The position numbers and the translations under genes were made by a program. Under the pieces are notes generated by a model. It was not told where the DNA came from and did not search any database. It saw only the letters and a list, made by a program, of their open reading frames with translations. From positions 1 to 10,360 of the forward strand of contig JAUYSA010000130.1 of NCBI GenBank assembly GCA_030696545.1: DNA of 10,360 nt, given 5' to 3'. Positions 1 to 6,695 of this stretch are shown here, piece by piece (position 1 is the stretch's first letter; each line of letters opens with the position of its first letter). The stretch is from Hyphomonadaceae bacterium. Its GTDB lineage: Bacteria; Pseudomonadota; Alphaproteobacteria; Caulobacterales; Hyphomonadaceae.

Positions 1-363
1 ACCTCCCCCAGTGCTGCGCACTGATGGAGGCAAGGCGCCGGTGTTTGCCTCCCCATGCGGAGCAGGGGGAGGTGGATCGATGCGTAGCATCGAGACGGAG
101 GGGGATGGTGTAACGGGCGCTGGGATGGGGGCGAACCACGAGAACAGCGCGCGCAACTCGCCCCCAACGTCTCGCGGCTACGCCGCGATCCACTTCCCCC
201 GCAAGCGGGGGAAGATGGTCGTGAGAGCGGTGGACGTGAGCCCCCTCCGTCTCGCGTGCTTTGCACGCGATCCACCTCCCCCAGTGCTTCGCACTGGTGG
301 AGGCAAGGCGCCGGTGTTTGCCTCCCCATACGGAGCAGGGGGAGGTTGGCTCAGGTGGCGTCG
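1..363. repeat. Gene-free mosaic of GC-rich palindromic repeats
   Basis: No convincing gene lies here. A 73-bp unit occurs at 1-73 and again in direct orientation at 274-346, with three differences by eye; each copy starts acctccccca and ends gcagggggaggt. The tail after the first copy (about 70-104, gaggtggatcg, hairpin, cgagacggaggggg) is the reverse complement of 241-278, so the two outer blocks are also linked by an inverted repeat. A related middle block at 161-216 has the same plan (cccccnncgtctcg, small hairpin, cgatccacttccccc, hairpin). Its second hairpin is perfect: a 10-bp stem at 193-202 pairing with 205-214. Such REP-like elements are usually intergenic and non-coding. The first copy may be cut by the window edge. 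Confidence 0.85.
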
Positions 364-1614
364 CTAACCCCGGCGCAGTTGCGCGACGATTTCGATGTGG
401 GGGGACCAGAGGAACTGGTCGATGGGGGTGAGGCGTGTGATGCGCCAGTTGGCGTTGAGCATCAGGCGGAGGTCGCGGGCGAGAGTCTGGGCGTTGCAGC
501 TGACTATCGCGACGCGCTTCAGGGATGAGGCGGCGAGTTCGCGGGTTTGCGCTTCGGCGCCGGCGCGGGGCGGGTCGATGATGGCGGCGTCGAAGCGTTT
601 GAGGTCGGCGCGCGTGAGTGGCTGGCGGAAGAGATCGCGCTTTTCGACGGTGACGGGTTTGAGGCCCTGCGCCTTGCGGGCGGCGCGATCGAGGGAGGCG
701 AGGGCGGCTTCGTCGTTCTCGACAGCGTGGACAGTGGCGGTCGACGCGACGGGCAGGGAGAAGGTGCCGGCGCCAGCGAAGAGATCGACGACCTTGCGGC
801 TGTCGCCGATGGCTTCTTTCACGAGCGCGAGCATGGCGGCTTCGGAGGCTTCGCACGCCTGGAGAAAGCCGCCGGGCGGCGGGGTGAGGAGAGCGGCGCC
901 AGCGCGCAATGATGGGAGCGCGCGTTCCATTGCGACGTCGCCATTGATCGAGAGGCGGGCGAGGCCGATCTCTCCGGCGGCCTGAATGGCGCGGATGCGG
1001 CCGTCGGCCGGAAAGGCTTTCGCGACGCCGTTCAGGGCGACATCGAAGCCGGTGATCGTTTCGGTGACGCTTATGGTGAGCGCGTCTTTCGGCGGCGCGC
1101 AGATGGCGGCGATGCGTTCGAGCTTCGGCAGCAGGGCGAGCAGGCCGGGCGTGATGACGGCGCAGTCTGTGACCGGCACGATGCGGTGGCTGCGGCGGCT
1201 GTGGAAGCCGATGGCGATGGTCTTGCCGATACGGTGCGCGGCGAAGACGGCGCGGCGGCGCGAGCGCGGGGGGACGGCGATGACCGGATCGACGGGCGTG
1301 TCGATCTGGAGAAACGAAAGGGCGGTGACGACCTGCTCGCGCTTGAACTCCAGATAGCGTGCGTCGGCGAGGTGCTGCAGCGAGCAGCCGCCGCATTCAC
1401 CATAGTGGGAACAGCGCGCGGCGACGCGATCGGGGCTGGGCGTTGTGATCTCGATGACGCGTGCGCGGTCGCGGTCAATTTCGGCCGTGATGATTTCGCC
1501 GGGCAGGGTGAGCGGCGCGAAAATCTGTTTGCCATCGAGCGTGGCGATGCCGTCGCCCTGCGCGCCGAGGCGATCGATGGTTAGCGTGACAGGGCCTGCG
1601 GACATGGGGCGCAT
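364..1614 (-). CDS. TrmA/RlmD-family Fe-S RNA (uracil-C5)-methyltransferase
   Basis: This is a predicted cytoplasmic, SAM-dependent enzyme that methylates C5 of a uridine in rRNA or tRNA. From the ATG at 1614 it has 416 residues, normal for the family. A TRAM-like RNA-binding segment is at about 7-50. An iron-sulfur ligand set C68-X5-C74-GG-C77 is followed by a likely fourth cysteine, C151. The C-terminal methyltransferase fold has the SAM loop DLFAGAGTF (277-285), DPPRAG (347-352), the catalytic SCN motif (nucleophile C373) and a closing HIE with general-base E408. The frame stays open upstream to 1878, but that part is arginine-rich, unlike the family, and overlaps the divergent modB. ATGs at 1614 and 1605 are both possible; 1614 has a weak GGCGGAA upstream. 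The family is secure. RlmD (23S U1939) is the closest named relative, but the exact target base is not settled by sequence. Confidence 0.93.
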   Translation of the reverse strand: MRPMSAGPVTLTIDRLGAQGDGIATLDGKQIFAPLTLPGEIITAEIDRDRARVIEITTPSPDRVAARCSHYGECGGCSLQHLADARYLEFKREQVVTALSFLQIDTPVDPVIAVPPRSRRRAVFAAHRIGKTIAIGFHSRRSHRIVPVTDCAVITPGLLALLPKLERIAAICAPPKDALTISVTETITGFDVALNGVAKAFPADGRIRAIQAAGEIGLARLSINGDVAMERALPSLRAGAALLTPPPGGFLQACEASEAAMLALVKEAIGDSRKVVDLFAGAGTFSLPVASTATVHAVENDEAALASLDRAARKAQGLKPVTVEKRDLFRQPLTRADLKRFDAAIIDPPRAGAEAQTRELAASSLKRVAIVSCNAQTLARDLRLMLNANWRITRLTPIDQFLWSPHIEIVAQLRRG

Positions 1615-1660
1615 GAAGCAGGTTCCGCCGCCGAACGCCAGCCTTCGCCTGCCGCGAGAA

Positions 1661-1686
1661 ATCGTAACCTTTTCGCGACAATAACG
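1661..1686. promoter_or_regulatory. Possible ModE-like operator upstream of modB
   Basis: Half-sites ATCGTAAC (from 1661) and, on the other strand, CCGTTATT (ending near 1687) face each other in the gap between the methyltransferase and modB. E. coli ModE sites are known to have ATCGTTAT-type half-sites in inverted orientation with a similar overall span. The match is imperfect, about 6 of 8 bases in each half by eye. The position, 40-65 bases before the modB start, suits repression by molybdate-bound ModE. No modE gene is in the window, so this is a weak proposal. Confidence 0.25.
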
Positions 1687-1725
1687 GCCTTGAGCCGGGG
1701 GATTGCCCGCGACATGGTGCGCGCG

Positions 1726-2412
1726 ATGCTGACGCCCGAGGAAATACAGATACTGGCGACCAGCCTCGGTGTGGCGGGACGCGCCGTGCTGTTCTCGATG
1801 CCAGTGGCGATTGCGTTTGCGTGGGCGCTGTCGCGGCCGAAGTTTCCGGGCAAGTGGATTGTCGATGCGGTGGCGCATCTGCCGCTGGTTCTGCCGCCAG
1901 TGCTCGTTGGTTATTTCCTGCTGTTGCTGTTTGGCGTGCGCGGACCGTTCGGGTCCTGGTTGCGCGAGGCGTTTGGAATCCAGCTGGCGTTCACTGCAGA
2001 GGGCGCGGCTCTCGCGACGGCGGTGATGGCGTTTCCGCTGATGGTGCGGGCGATCAGGCTTTCATTCGAGGCGACGGATCGCGGACTGTTCGAGGCGGCG
2101 GCTGTGTTGCGCGCGGGGCCGTGGGATCGGTTCTGGTCGATGGCGTTGCCGCTGGCGTGGCCGGGTGTGCTGGCGGGCGCGGTGACGGCGTTCGCGGCGG
2201 GGCTGGGCGAGTTCGGCGCGGTGATCACGTTTGCCTCCAACGTGGAAGGGCAGACGCAGACATTGCCGCTGGCGATCTATTCCGCGCTGCAGGTTCCTGA
2301 TGGCGAGGAGACGGCGCTGCGGCTGGCGGCGATCTCGATGACGGCGGCGGTGACGGGGCTGGTGCTTGCCGAACTGCTGCAGCACTGGGCGCGGCGGAGG
2401 CTCGAAGCGTGA
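1726..2412 (+). CDS. modB: Molybdate ABC transporter permease ModB
   Basis: This is the inner-membrane channel subunit of the molybdate importer, acting as a dimer with ModC and receiving substrate from ModA. It has 228 residues, almost the same length as E. coli ModB. Its ordered motifs match that family: an N-terminal helix after MLTPEEIQ, the LPLVLPPVLVGY segment, the MAFPLMVRAIRL segment, the EAA-type coupling loop (EAAAVLRAGPWDRFW, then LPLAWPGVLAG), and GLGEFGAVITF followed by a TQTLPLAIY stretch. Several hydrophobic segments are evident. Possible starts are TTG 1690, ATG 1714 and ATG 1726. I chose 1726 because MLTPEE aligns with the E. coli start, although none of the three has a good Shine-Dalgarno. 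The gene heads a modBCA operon, and its stop overlaps the modC start by four bases. Confidence 0.95.
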   Translation: MLTPEEIQILATSLGVAGRAVLFSMPVAIAFAWALSRPKFPGKWIVDAVAHLPLVLPPVLVGYFLLLLFGVRGPFGSWLREAFGIQLAFTAEGAALATAVMAFPLMVRAIRLSFEATDRGLFEAAAVLRAGPWDRFWSMALPLAWPGVLAGAVTAFAAGLGEFGAVITFASNVEGQTQTLPLAIYSALQVPDGEETALRLAAISMTAAVTGLVLAELLQHWARRRLEA

Positions 2413-3407
2413 GCCTGAAGCTGACAGAGGCTGTCGTGCGGCGCGGCGCGTTTCGGCTGGCTGCCGATTTCGAGATTCCCACCGACGGGATCAGCGTGGT
2501 GTTCGGGCCTTCAGGCGCGGGCAAGTCGATGCTGCTGGCGATGATTGCGGGGCTGCACCGGCTGGAGACCGGGCGCGTCGTGTTCAATGGCGCGGTGCTG
2601 GAGGATGCGGGCGCGAGGACGCGCGTGGGCGCTCATGCGCGCGGTATCGGGCTGGTGTTCCAGGATGCGCGACTGTTTCCGCATCGGACGGTGCGTGGGA
2701 ACATCGCGTATGCCGAGCGGCGGCTGCCGGCGGCGCGCAATGCGCAGATCGTGGTGGAGATCGCGCGGCGGCTTGAGATCGAGCAGCTGCTGGATCGGCC
2801 GGTGCGGAATCTTTCAGGCGGGGAGCGGAGCAGGGTCGCGCTGGCGCGGGCGATCGTTTCGGCGCCGGAGATGCTGTTGCTGGACGAGCCGTTCGCGGCG
2901 CTCGACGGGCGGCGGCGGCGGGCGTTCGTGACGCTGCTGCGGGATCTGTCGCGCGAGCAATCGCTGCCGATGATGATCGTGACGCATCAGGTGGAAGAGG
3001 CGGCTGAGCTGGCGGATCATGTCGTGGCGGTGAAGGCTGGGCGGGTGATCGGGAGCGGCGCGGCGGCGGATGTGATGCGGCGTGCGGATTTCGCGGAGCT
3101 GCTGGATCGGCGGGATGCTGGCGCGCGTGTGGATGCCAAGGCGGTGGCGGGTGGGCAGGGCGGCGGCGTTTGGGTGAGGGCGGACAGCGTGCTGCTGGCG
3201 GCGGAGGAGCCGCGCGGGATTTCGGCGCGGAATGTGTGGCGTGGCAGGGTTGCCGCGATTGTGCGGGAGGCGGATGGGGCAGTGCTGGTTTCCCTCGACA
3301 CGGATGCGGGCTATATTTCGTCACGTATAACGCCTGAAGCATTGTCGGATCTTCGGCTGGAGGAAGGTTCGACTGCCTGGGCGGTGGTGAAGTCTCACGC
3401 GCTCTAG
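2409..3407 (+). CDS. modC: Molybdate ABC transporter ATP-binding protein ModC
   Basis: This is the cytoplasmic ATPase driving molybdate import through ModB. It has 332 residues with all ABC motifs in order: Walker A GPSGAGKS (33-40), Q-loop Q85 in VFQDARLFPH, signature LSGGE (135-139), Walker B LLLDE (156-160) and switch H193 in IVTHQ. A glycine-rich linker near 248-253 leads to a C-terminal TOBE/Mop-type domain (about 270-332), the molybdate-binding regulatory module typical of ModC. That domain separates it from generic ABC ATPases. Translation starts at GTG 2409, with GGAGG eight bases upstream (2396-2400). The start overlaps the modB stop as GTGA, implying translational coupling. All catalytic residues are present, so it should be functional. 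Confidence 0.96.
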   Translation: MSLKLTEAVVRRGAFRLAADFEIPTDGISVVFGPSGAGKSMLLAMIAGLHRLETGRVVFNGAVLEDAGARTRVGAHARGIGLVFQDARLFPHRTVRGNIAYAERRLPAARNAQIVVEIARRLEIEQLLDRPVRNLSGGERSRVALARAIVSAPEMLLLDEPFAALDGRRRRAFVTLLRDLSREQSLPMMIVTHQVEEAAELADHVVAVKAGRVIGSGAAADVMRRADFAELLDRRDAGARVDAKAVAGGQGGGVWVRADSVLLAAEEPRGISARNVWRGRVAAIVREADGAVLVSLDTDAGYISSRITPEALSDLRLEEGSTAWAVVKSHAL

Positions 3408-3416
3408 GGGATCCCG

Positions 3417-4208
3417 ATGCTGAAGATGTTGCGAGTTGCGGCGATGGGCTTCGCTGCAGCGCTGATTGCATCGTGCGGTCCGGCTGGGGCGCCGAAAGCT
3501 GTGGCCGCGGAGACGGCGGTGACGGTGTTCGCGGCATCCAGTCTCACCGATGTGCTGAAGCAGTTGGGCGAAGAGTATGTGACGGCGGGGCGTCCGGCGC
3601 CTGTGTTCAACTTCGCGGCCAGTTCGGAGCTGGCGCGGCAGATCGAGCAGGGGGCGAGGGCGGATGTGTTCATCTCGGCCGATGAGGCGTGGATGGATTA
3701 TCTCGCGGACAAGTCTCTGATCGACGCGGCGAGCCGGAAGACGCTGCTGACGAACACGCTGGTTCTGGTGGCGCCGTCGGACAAGCCGATCGCGATCGAG
3801 TTGATGGCGGGCATGGATCTGGCGGGGGCGCTGAAGGGGGGCAAGCTGGCGATGGCGAACCCCGAAAGCGTGCCTGCGGGCAAGTATGGGAAACAGGCGC
3901 TCGAGAAGCTGGGGGCATGGAGCGCGGTCGAGGCATCGGTGGTTCGGACCGAGAATGTTCGAGCGGCTCTGCGATTCGTTGAGGCGGGCGAGGCGGCGGC
4001 CGGGATTGTCTATGCGACCGACGCCAGGGCGGCGGGGGCGTCGGTCAGCGTTTCGGGGACGTTTCCGGCGGATAGTCACACGCCGATTACCTATCCCGCA
4101 GCCATCATTGTGGGACAAAACGCGGGTAGCGCGGCCCAATTTCTGGCGTTCCTCGAATCGGACGGTGCGCGTGCCATTTTCGAGCGGGCGGGCTTCGGAT
4201 TTCGCTGA
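3417..4208 (+). CDS. modA: Molybdate-binding protein ModA, probably a lipoprotein
   Basis: This is the extracytoplasmic solute-binding protein that captures molybdate (and usually tungstate) for ModBC. It has 263 residues and close similarity to E. coli ModA over the mature part. The oxyanion-site motifs are present: VFAASSLTD (S42 aligning with E. coli S12), FAASSELARQ (S69 aligning with S39) and GIVYATDA (Y199 aligning with Y170). PAGKYGKQALEKLGAW and the closing F-x-x-x-GF block are also typical. The signal sequence (K3, R6, hydrophobic 7-19) ends in a lipobox, I-A-S-C with C20 as the lipidated residue, followed by a flexible GPAGAP linker. A soluble form cut after AVAA is the alternative. 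AGGGGA overlapping the modC stop serves as ribosome binding site; the gap to modC is nine bases. It is last in the operon, whereas modA is first in the classical modABC order. Confidence 0.96.
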   Translation: MLKMLRVAAMGFAAALIASCGPAGAPKAVAAETAVTVFAASSLTDVLKQLGEEYVTAGRPAPVFNFAASSELARQIEQGARADVFISADEAWMDYLADKSLIDAASRKTLLTNTLVLVAPSDKPIAIELMAGMDLAGALKGGKLAMANPESVPAGKYGKQALEKLGAWSAVEASVVRTENVRAALRFVEAGEAAAGIVYATDARAAGASVSVSGTFPADSHTPITYPAAIIVGQNAGSAAQFLAFLESDGARAIFERAGFGFR

Positions 4209-4375
4209 ATTTGGCAGCGGGGGCGCTGGCGGCGCAAAACTACCAGCAATGTGAAGAGTTTTTTGACATTTCGCGACAGGCGCCGTGGGGGCGCCCCCGT
4301 TGCCGTATGCGGCAACTCGGATCATTCTCCGCGTCAATCTGCGCCACGTCGTACAGGCGCGCCTGGAGGAAACCC
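4209..4375 (+). promoter_or_regulatory. Leader with hairpin and strong RBS before the heme-copper gene
   Basis: This 167-base gap separates modA from the next gene. A perfect 7-bp hairpin, GTTGCCG-tatg-CGGCAAC, lies at 4299-4316. Just before it is a self-complementary GGGGGCGCCCCC (about 4287-4298). A TTGACA at 4263-4268 resembles a -35 box, but nothing AT-rich follows at the right spacing. A shorter hairpin, CAGCG-gggg-CGCTG (4215-4228), just after the modA stop could slow transcription but lacks a T-run. GGAGGAAACCC immediately before ATG 4376 is a strong ribosome binding site. Whether the downstream gene has its own promoter is unresolved. Confidence 0.4.
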
Positions 4376-6424
4376 ATGAAGCGTTCGCACAAGCTAGGTT
4401 TGACAGCGTTGGGTCTGGCCGGGGCCTGCTCGGTTCTGGCCCTTGTCGCTATCGCCGCTCCCACACCGACGCCCTCGAAAGCGTCGCTGGCTGGCAGCCG
4501 CGTCGACAACTTCATGCTGGCTGACCAGACCGGCATGGGCCACGAGCTTTATTACTTCAAGGACAAGGCCGCCGTGGTCATCGTCAGCGCCGCGCAGGGC
4601 GATGCGGTTTCGGAGCGCGCCAAGGCTGCGCTCGCCAAGGTGCAGGACCAGTTCAAGGGCAAGAACGTCCACTTCGTGATGCTCGACTCGAGCCTGAGCG
4701 CGAAGCACGACAAGTATGACGGCGTGCCGGGTTCGGCGTCGCTGCCGGTTCTGGCTGACGAGCTGCAGCTTATCGGCCGTTCGCTGGGCGTGACGCAGAC
4801 GGGCGAAGCTTTCGTCATCAATCCGAAGAGCTGGACCGTCGCCTATCACGGCCCGATCGACGACTCGTTCGCGGACAAGAAAGTTGCCGATGGCAACCTC
4901 ACCGCCGCGCTGAACTCGGTTCTCGCCGGCAAGGCGCCGAGCGTGAAGGAAGTGGCCGTCAAAGGTTCGGCGATCGACTTCCCGGATCGCGCCAAGGCTT
5001 CGACCTTCGCCAACATTTCCTATTCAACGGAAGTTGCCCCGGTCCTCGCGGACAAGTGCGTCGTCTGCCACACGCAGGGCGGCATGGCGCCGTTCGCAAT
5101 GGACAAGTACGAGATCGTCAAGGCGATGGCCCCGATGATCCGCGAAGCGCTGCGCACCAAGCGGATGCCTCCGTTCCACTCTGACAACCATGGCTCGGTG
5201 TGGACGGACGACATGCGCCCCACCGACGCGCAGGTCAAAACGCTGGTGAACTGGATCGAAGCCGGCGCTCCGCGCGGTACGGGCGCTGACCCGTTGCCGG
5301 AGGCTGCGAAGCCTGCACCGAAATGGCCGATGGGCGAGCCGGATCTCGTTCTCCAGGTTCCCGCGTTCGACGTGCCCGCCAGCGGCGTTATCGACTATCA
5401 GGAGCGCTCGATCCCGAGCACGTTCACCGAAGGCAAATGGCTGAAAGCAACCGCTTACGCCAATGCCACGCCGACCGTTCACCACGCTCTGGCCGGCTGG
5501 ATTCCGAAGGTTGATCCCAACGGTCGCGGCTTCTCGTGGAACGTTGCGCTGGGCGGATATGGCCCCGGCGGCGCGCCGAACCTGACGCCTGCCGACACCG
5601 GCATCTACCTCCCGCCGGGCGGCTCGTTCGCCTACCAGATGCACTACACTCCGGTCGGCAAGCCGATCACGGACAAGATGGAAGTCGGGTATTACTTCTA
5701 CAAGGAACAACCGACCTACATGATGCGTCAGGCCAGCATCACCGACTTCTCGCTCGAGATTCCGGCGGGCGCTGAGCGTCACCCGGAAACCGCCTATATC
5801 GAGTTCCCGCACGATGCGCAGATCTTCGGCGTGCAGCCGCACTGCCATTCGCGCTGCTACTCCACCAAACTCCGTATCCGTTACCCGGATGGTTCGGAGA
5901 AGGTGCTGCTGAACCAGCCGCGTTACGACTTCTCGTGGCAGCGTGAGTTCCACTTCGAGAACCTGCTCGAAGTTCCCAAGGGCTCGCTGCTGATCGCCGA
6001 CTACGTTTACGACAACTCGGAGAACAACAAGTCGAACCCGGATCCGAAGAAGCACGTGACCTTCGGCGAGCAGACCTCGGAAGAGATGCTGTTCACCTTC
6101 GCGCGCTTCCGCTTCAAGGGTGAAACGGCGACCAACCGTCACGACGAATGGTTCGACGAGCTGCAGCGTAACATCGTGTTCGGCGCACTCGACGACAATA
6201 TCGACGGCAAGCTGACCAAGGAAGAGTTCCGCAACGATCCGCGCTTCAAGCCGGTCGTGCAGTACCTGCCGATGGTCGATGCCGACAAGGACGGCGCGCT
6301 CAGCAAGGCTGAAATGAACAACGCCATGCAGATGATGCAGAAGATGCGCGCCAGCGGCCAGCTGGCTGCTCCGAAGGTGGACGCTGCTACGGAGCAGATG
6401 ACCCAGCAGGGTGGCAGCCACTAG
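4376..6424 (+). CDS. Exported thioredoxin-like/cytochrome c/PHM-type copper monooxygenase/EF-hand fusion
   Basis: This is a 682-residue exported multidomain protein, probably a periplasmic oxidoreductase; the substrate is unknown. In order: Sec signal peptide (1-28, cut near AIAA); thioredoxin/AhpC-like domain (about 36-185) without any cysteine; cytochrome c domain with heme motif CVVCH (228-232) and likely axial M264 in RMPPF; then a PHM/DBH-like module. The module's expected CuA ligands are H369-H370 and H423 (QMHYT), and its CuB ligands are H489, H491 and M571 (GEQTSEEM). The YDNSENNKSNPDP segment is typical of bacterial members. Two EF-hand loops follow at 606-617 and 635-646. PHM enzymes hydroxylate C-H bonds using two coppers, oxygen and a reductant; here the heme may supply electrons (inference). 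ATG 4376 was chosen for its GGAGGA site and signal peptide, although the frame is open upstream to 4211. Codons strongly favour TTC, AAG, AAC and GAC, suggesting high expression. Confidence 0.88.
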   Translation: MKRSHKLGLTALGLAGACSVLALVAIAAPTPTPSKASLAGSRVDNFMLADQTGMGHELYYFKDKAAVVIVSAAQGDAVSERAKAALAKVQDQFKGKNVHFVMLDSSLSAKHDKYDGVPGSASLPVLADELQLIGRSLGVTQTGEAFVINPKSWTVAYHGPIDDSFADKKVADGNLTAALNSVLAGKAPSVKEVAVKGSAIDFPDRAKASTFANISYSTEVAPVLADKCVVCHTQGGMAPFAMDKYEIVKAMAPMIREALRTKRMPPFHSDNHGSVWTDDMRPTDAQVKTLVNWIEAGAPRGTGADPLPEAAKPAPKWPMGEPDLVLQVPAFDVPASGVIDYQERSIPSTFTEGKWLKATAYANATPTVHHALAGWIPKVDPNGRGFSWNVALGGYGPGGAPNLTPADTGIYLPPGGSFAYQMHYTPVGKPITDKMEVGYYFYKEQPTYMMRQASITDFSLEIPAGAERHPETAYIEFPHDAQIFGVQPHCHSRCYSTKLRIRYPDGSEKVLLNQPRYDFSWQREFHFENLLEVPKGSLLIADYVYDNSENNKSNPDPKKHVTFGEQTSEEMLFTFARFRFKGETATNRHDEWFDELQRNIVFGALDDNIDGKLTKEEFRNDPRFKPVVQYLPMVDADKDGALSKAEMNNAMQMMQKMRASGQLAAPKVDAATEQMTQQGGSH

Positions 6425-6448
6425 GCTTCGCCTGAACTCGACATGCAG

Positions 6449-6482
6449 AACCCCGCCGGGCAACCGGCGGGGTTTTTGTTTT
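6449..6482 (+). terminator. Intrinsic terminator after the heme-copper gene
   Basis: A perfect 9-bp GC stem, CCCCGCCGG (6451-6459) pairing with CCGGCGGGG (6464-6472) around a GCAA loop, is followed directly by TTTTTGTTTT. It lies 26 bases after the stop codon. The T-run is on the plus side only, so it ends plus-strand transcription. Confidence 0.93.
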
Positions 6483-6540
6483 GGGTGATGCTGGGCGGTG
6501 GAATCTGGGTGGAGATGTTGCCGAACGCTCGCGTCGCCAT

Positions 6541-6665
6541 GGTTGTCATCCCGGAAGCGCGTAGCGCTATCCGGGACCCATTGTGAGCGCCCGACATCTG
6601 CTGAATGGTTCCCGGCTCTCCCCCGGATGCGCTTTGCGCTTCCGAGGTCGGCCGGGATGACAAGT
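6541..6665. repeat. Long imperfect palindromic intergenic repeat
   Basis: Outer arms TTGTCATCCCGG (6543-6554) and CCGGGATGACAA (6652-6663) are exact reverse complements about 100 bases apart. Inside are a second pair with one mismatch (CCGGGACCCATT at 6571-6582 and AATGGTTCCCGG at 6604-6615) and small AGCGC/GCGCT hairpins on each side. The whole resembles a paired REP-type (BIME-like) element. It sits between convergently transcribed genes, the usual location for such elements. Apart from this and the terminator, 6425-6695 shows nothing else. Confidence 0.75.
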
Positions 6666-6695
6666 TACGGCGGGACGCCCCACCTACCGTCGCGA

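Noticed and set aside
1..346. CRISPR array
   Set aside because: Only two copies of the 73-bp unit occur, they are internally palindromic, and there are no regular spacers or cas genes.
1615..1878. N-terminal extension of the methyltransferase frame by 88 residues
   Set aside because: It is arginine/histidine-rich and unlike the family. It overlaps the divergent modB, and the TRAM-like domain begins right after the ATG at 1614.
4263..4292. TTGACA as a -35 box for the heme-copper gene
   Set aside because: The -35-like hexamer is perfect, but the bases 16-18 nt downstream are GC-rich with no -10-like element.
4211..4375. Extension of the heme-copper gene upstream of ATG 4376
   Set aside because: It would place 55 unrelated residues before a clear signal peptide, and the strong GGAGGA site belongs to ATG 4376.
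5024..6463. 479-codon open frame antisense to the heme-copper gene
   Set aside because: It is a mirror of a high-GC gene. The sense strand has recognisable domains, while this product has none and runs through the terminator.
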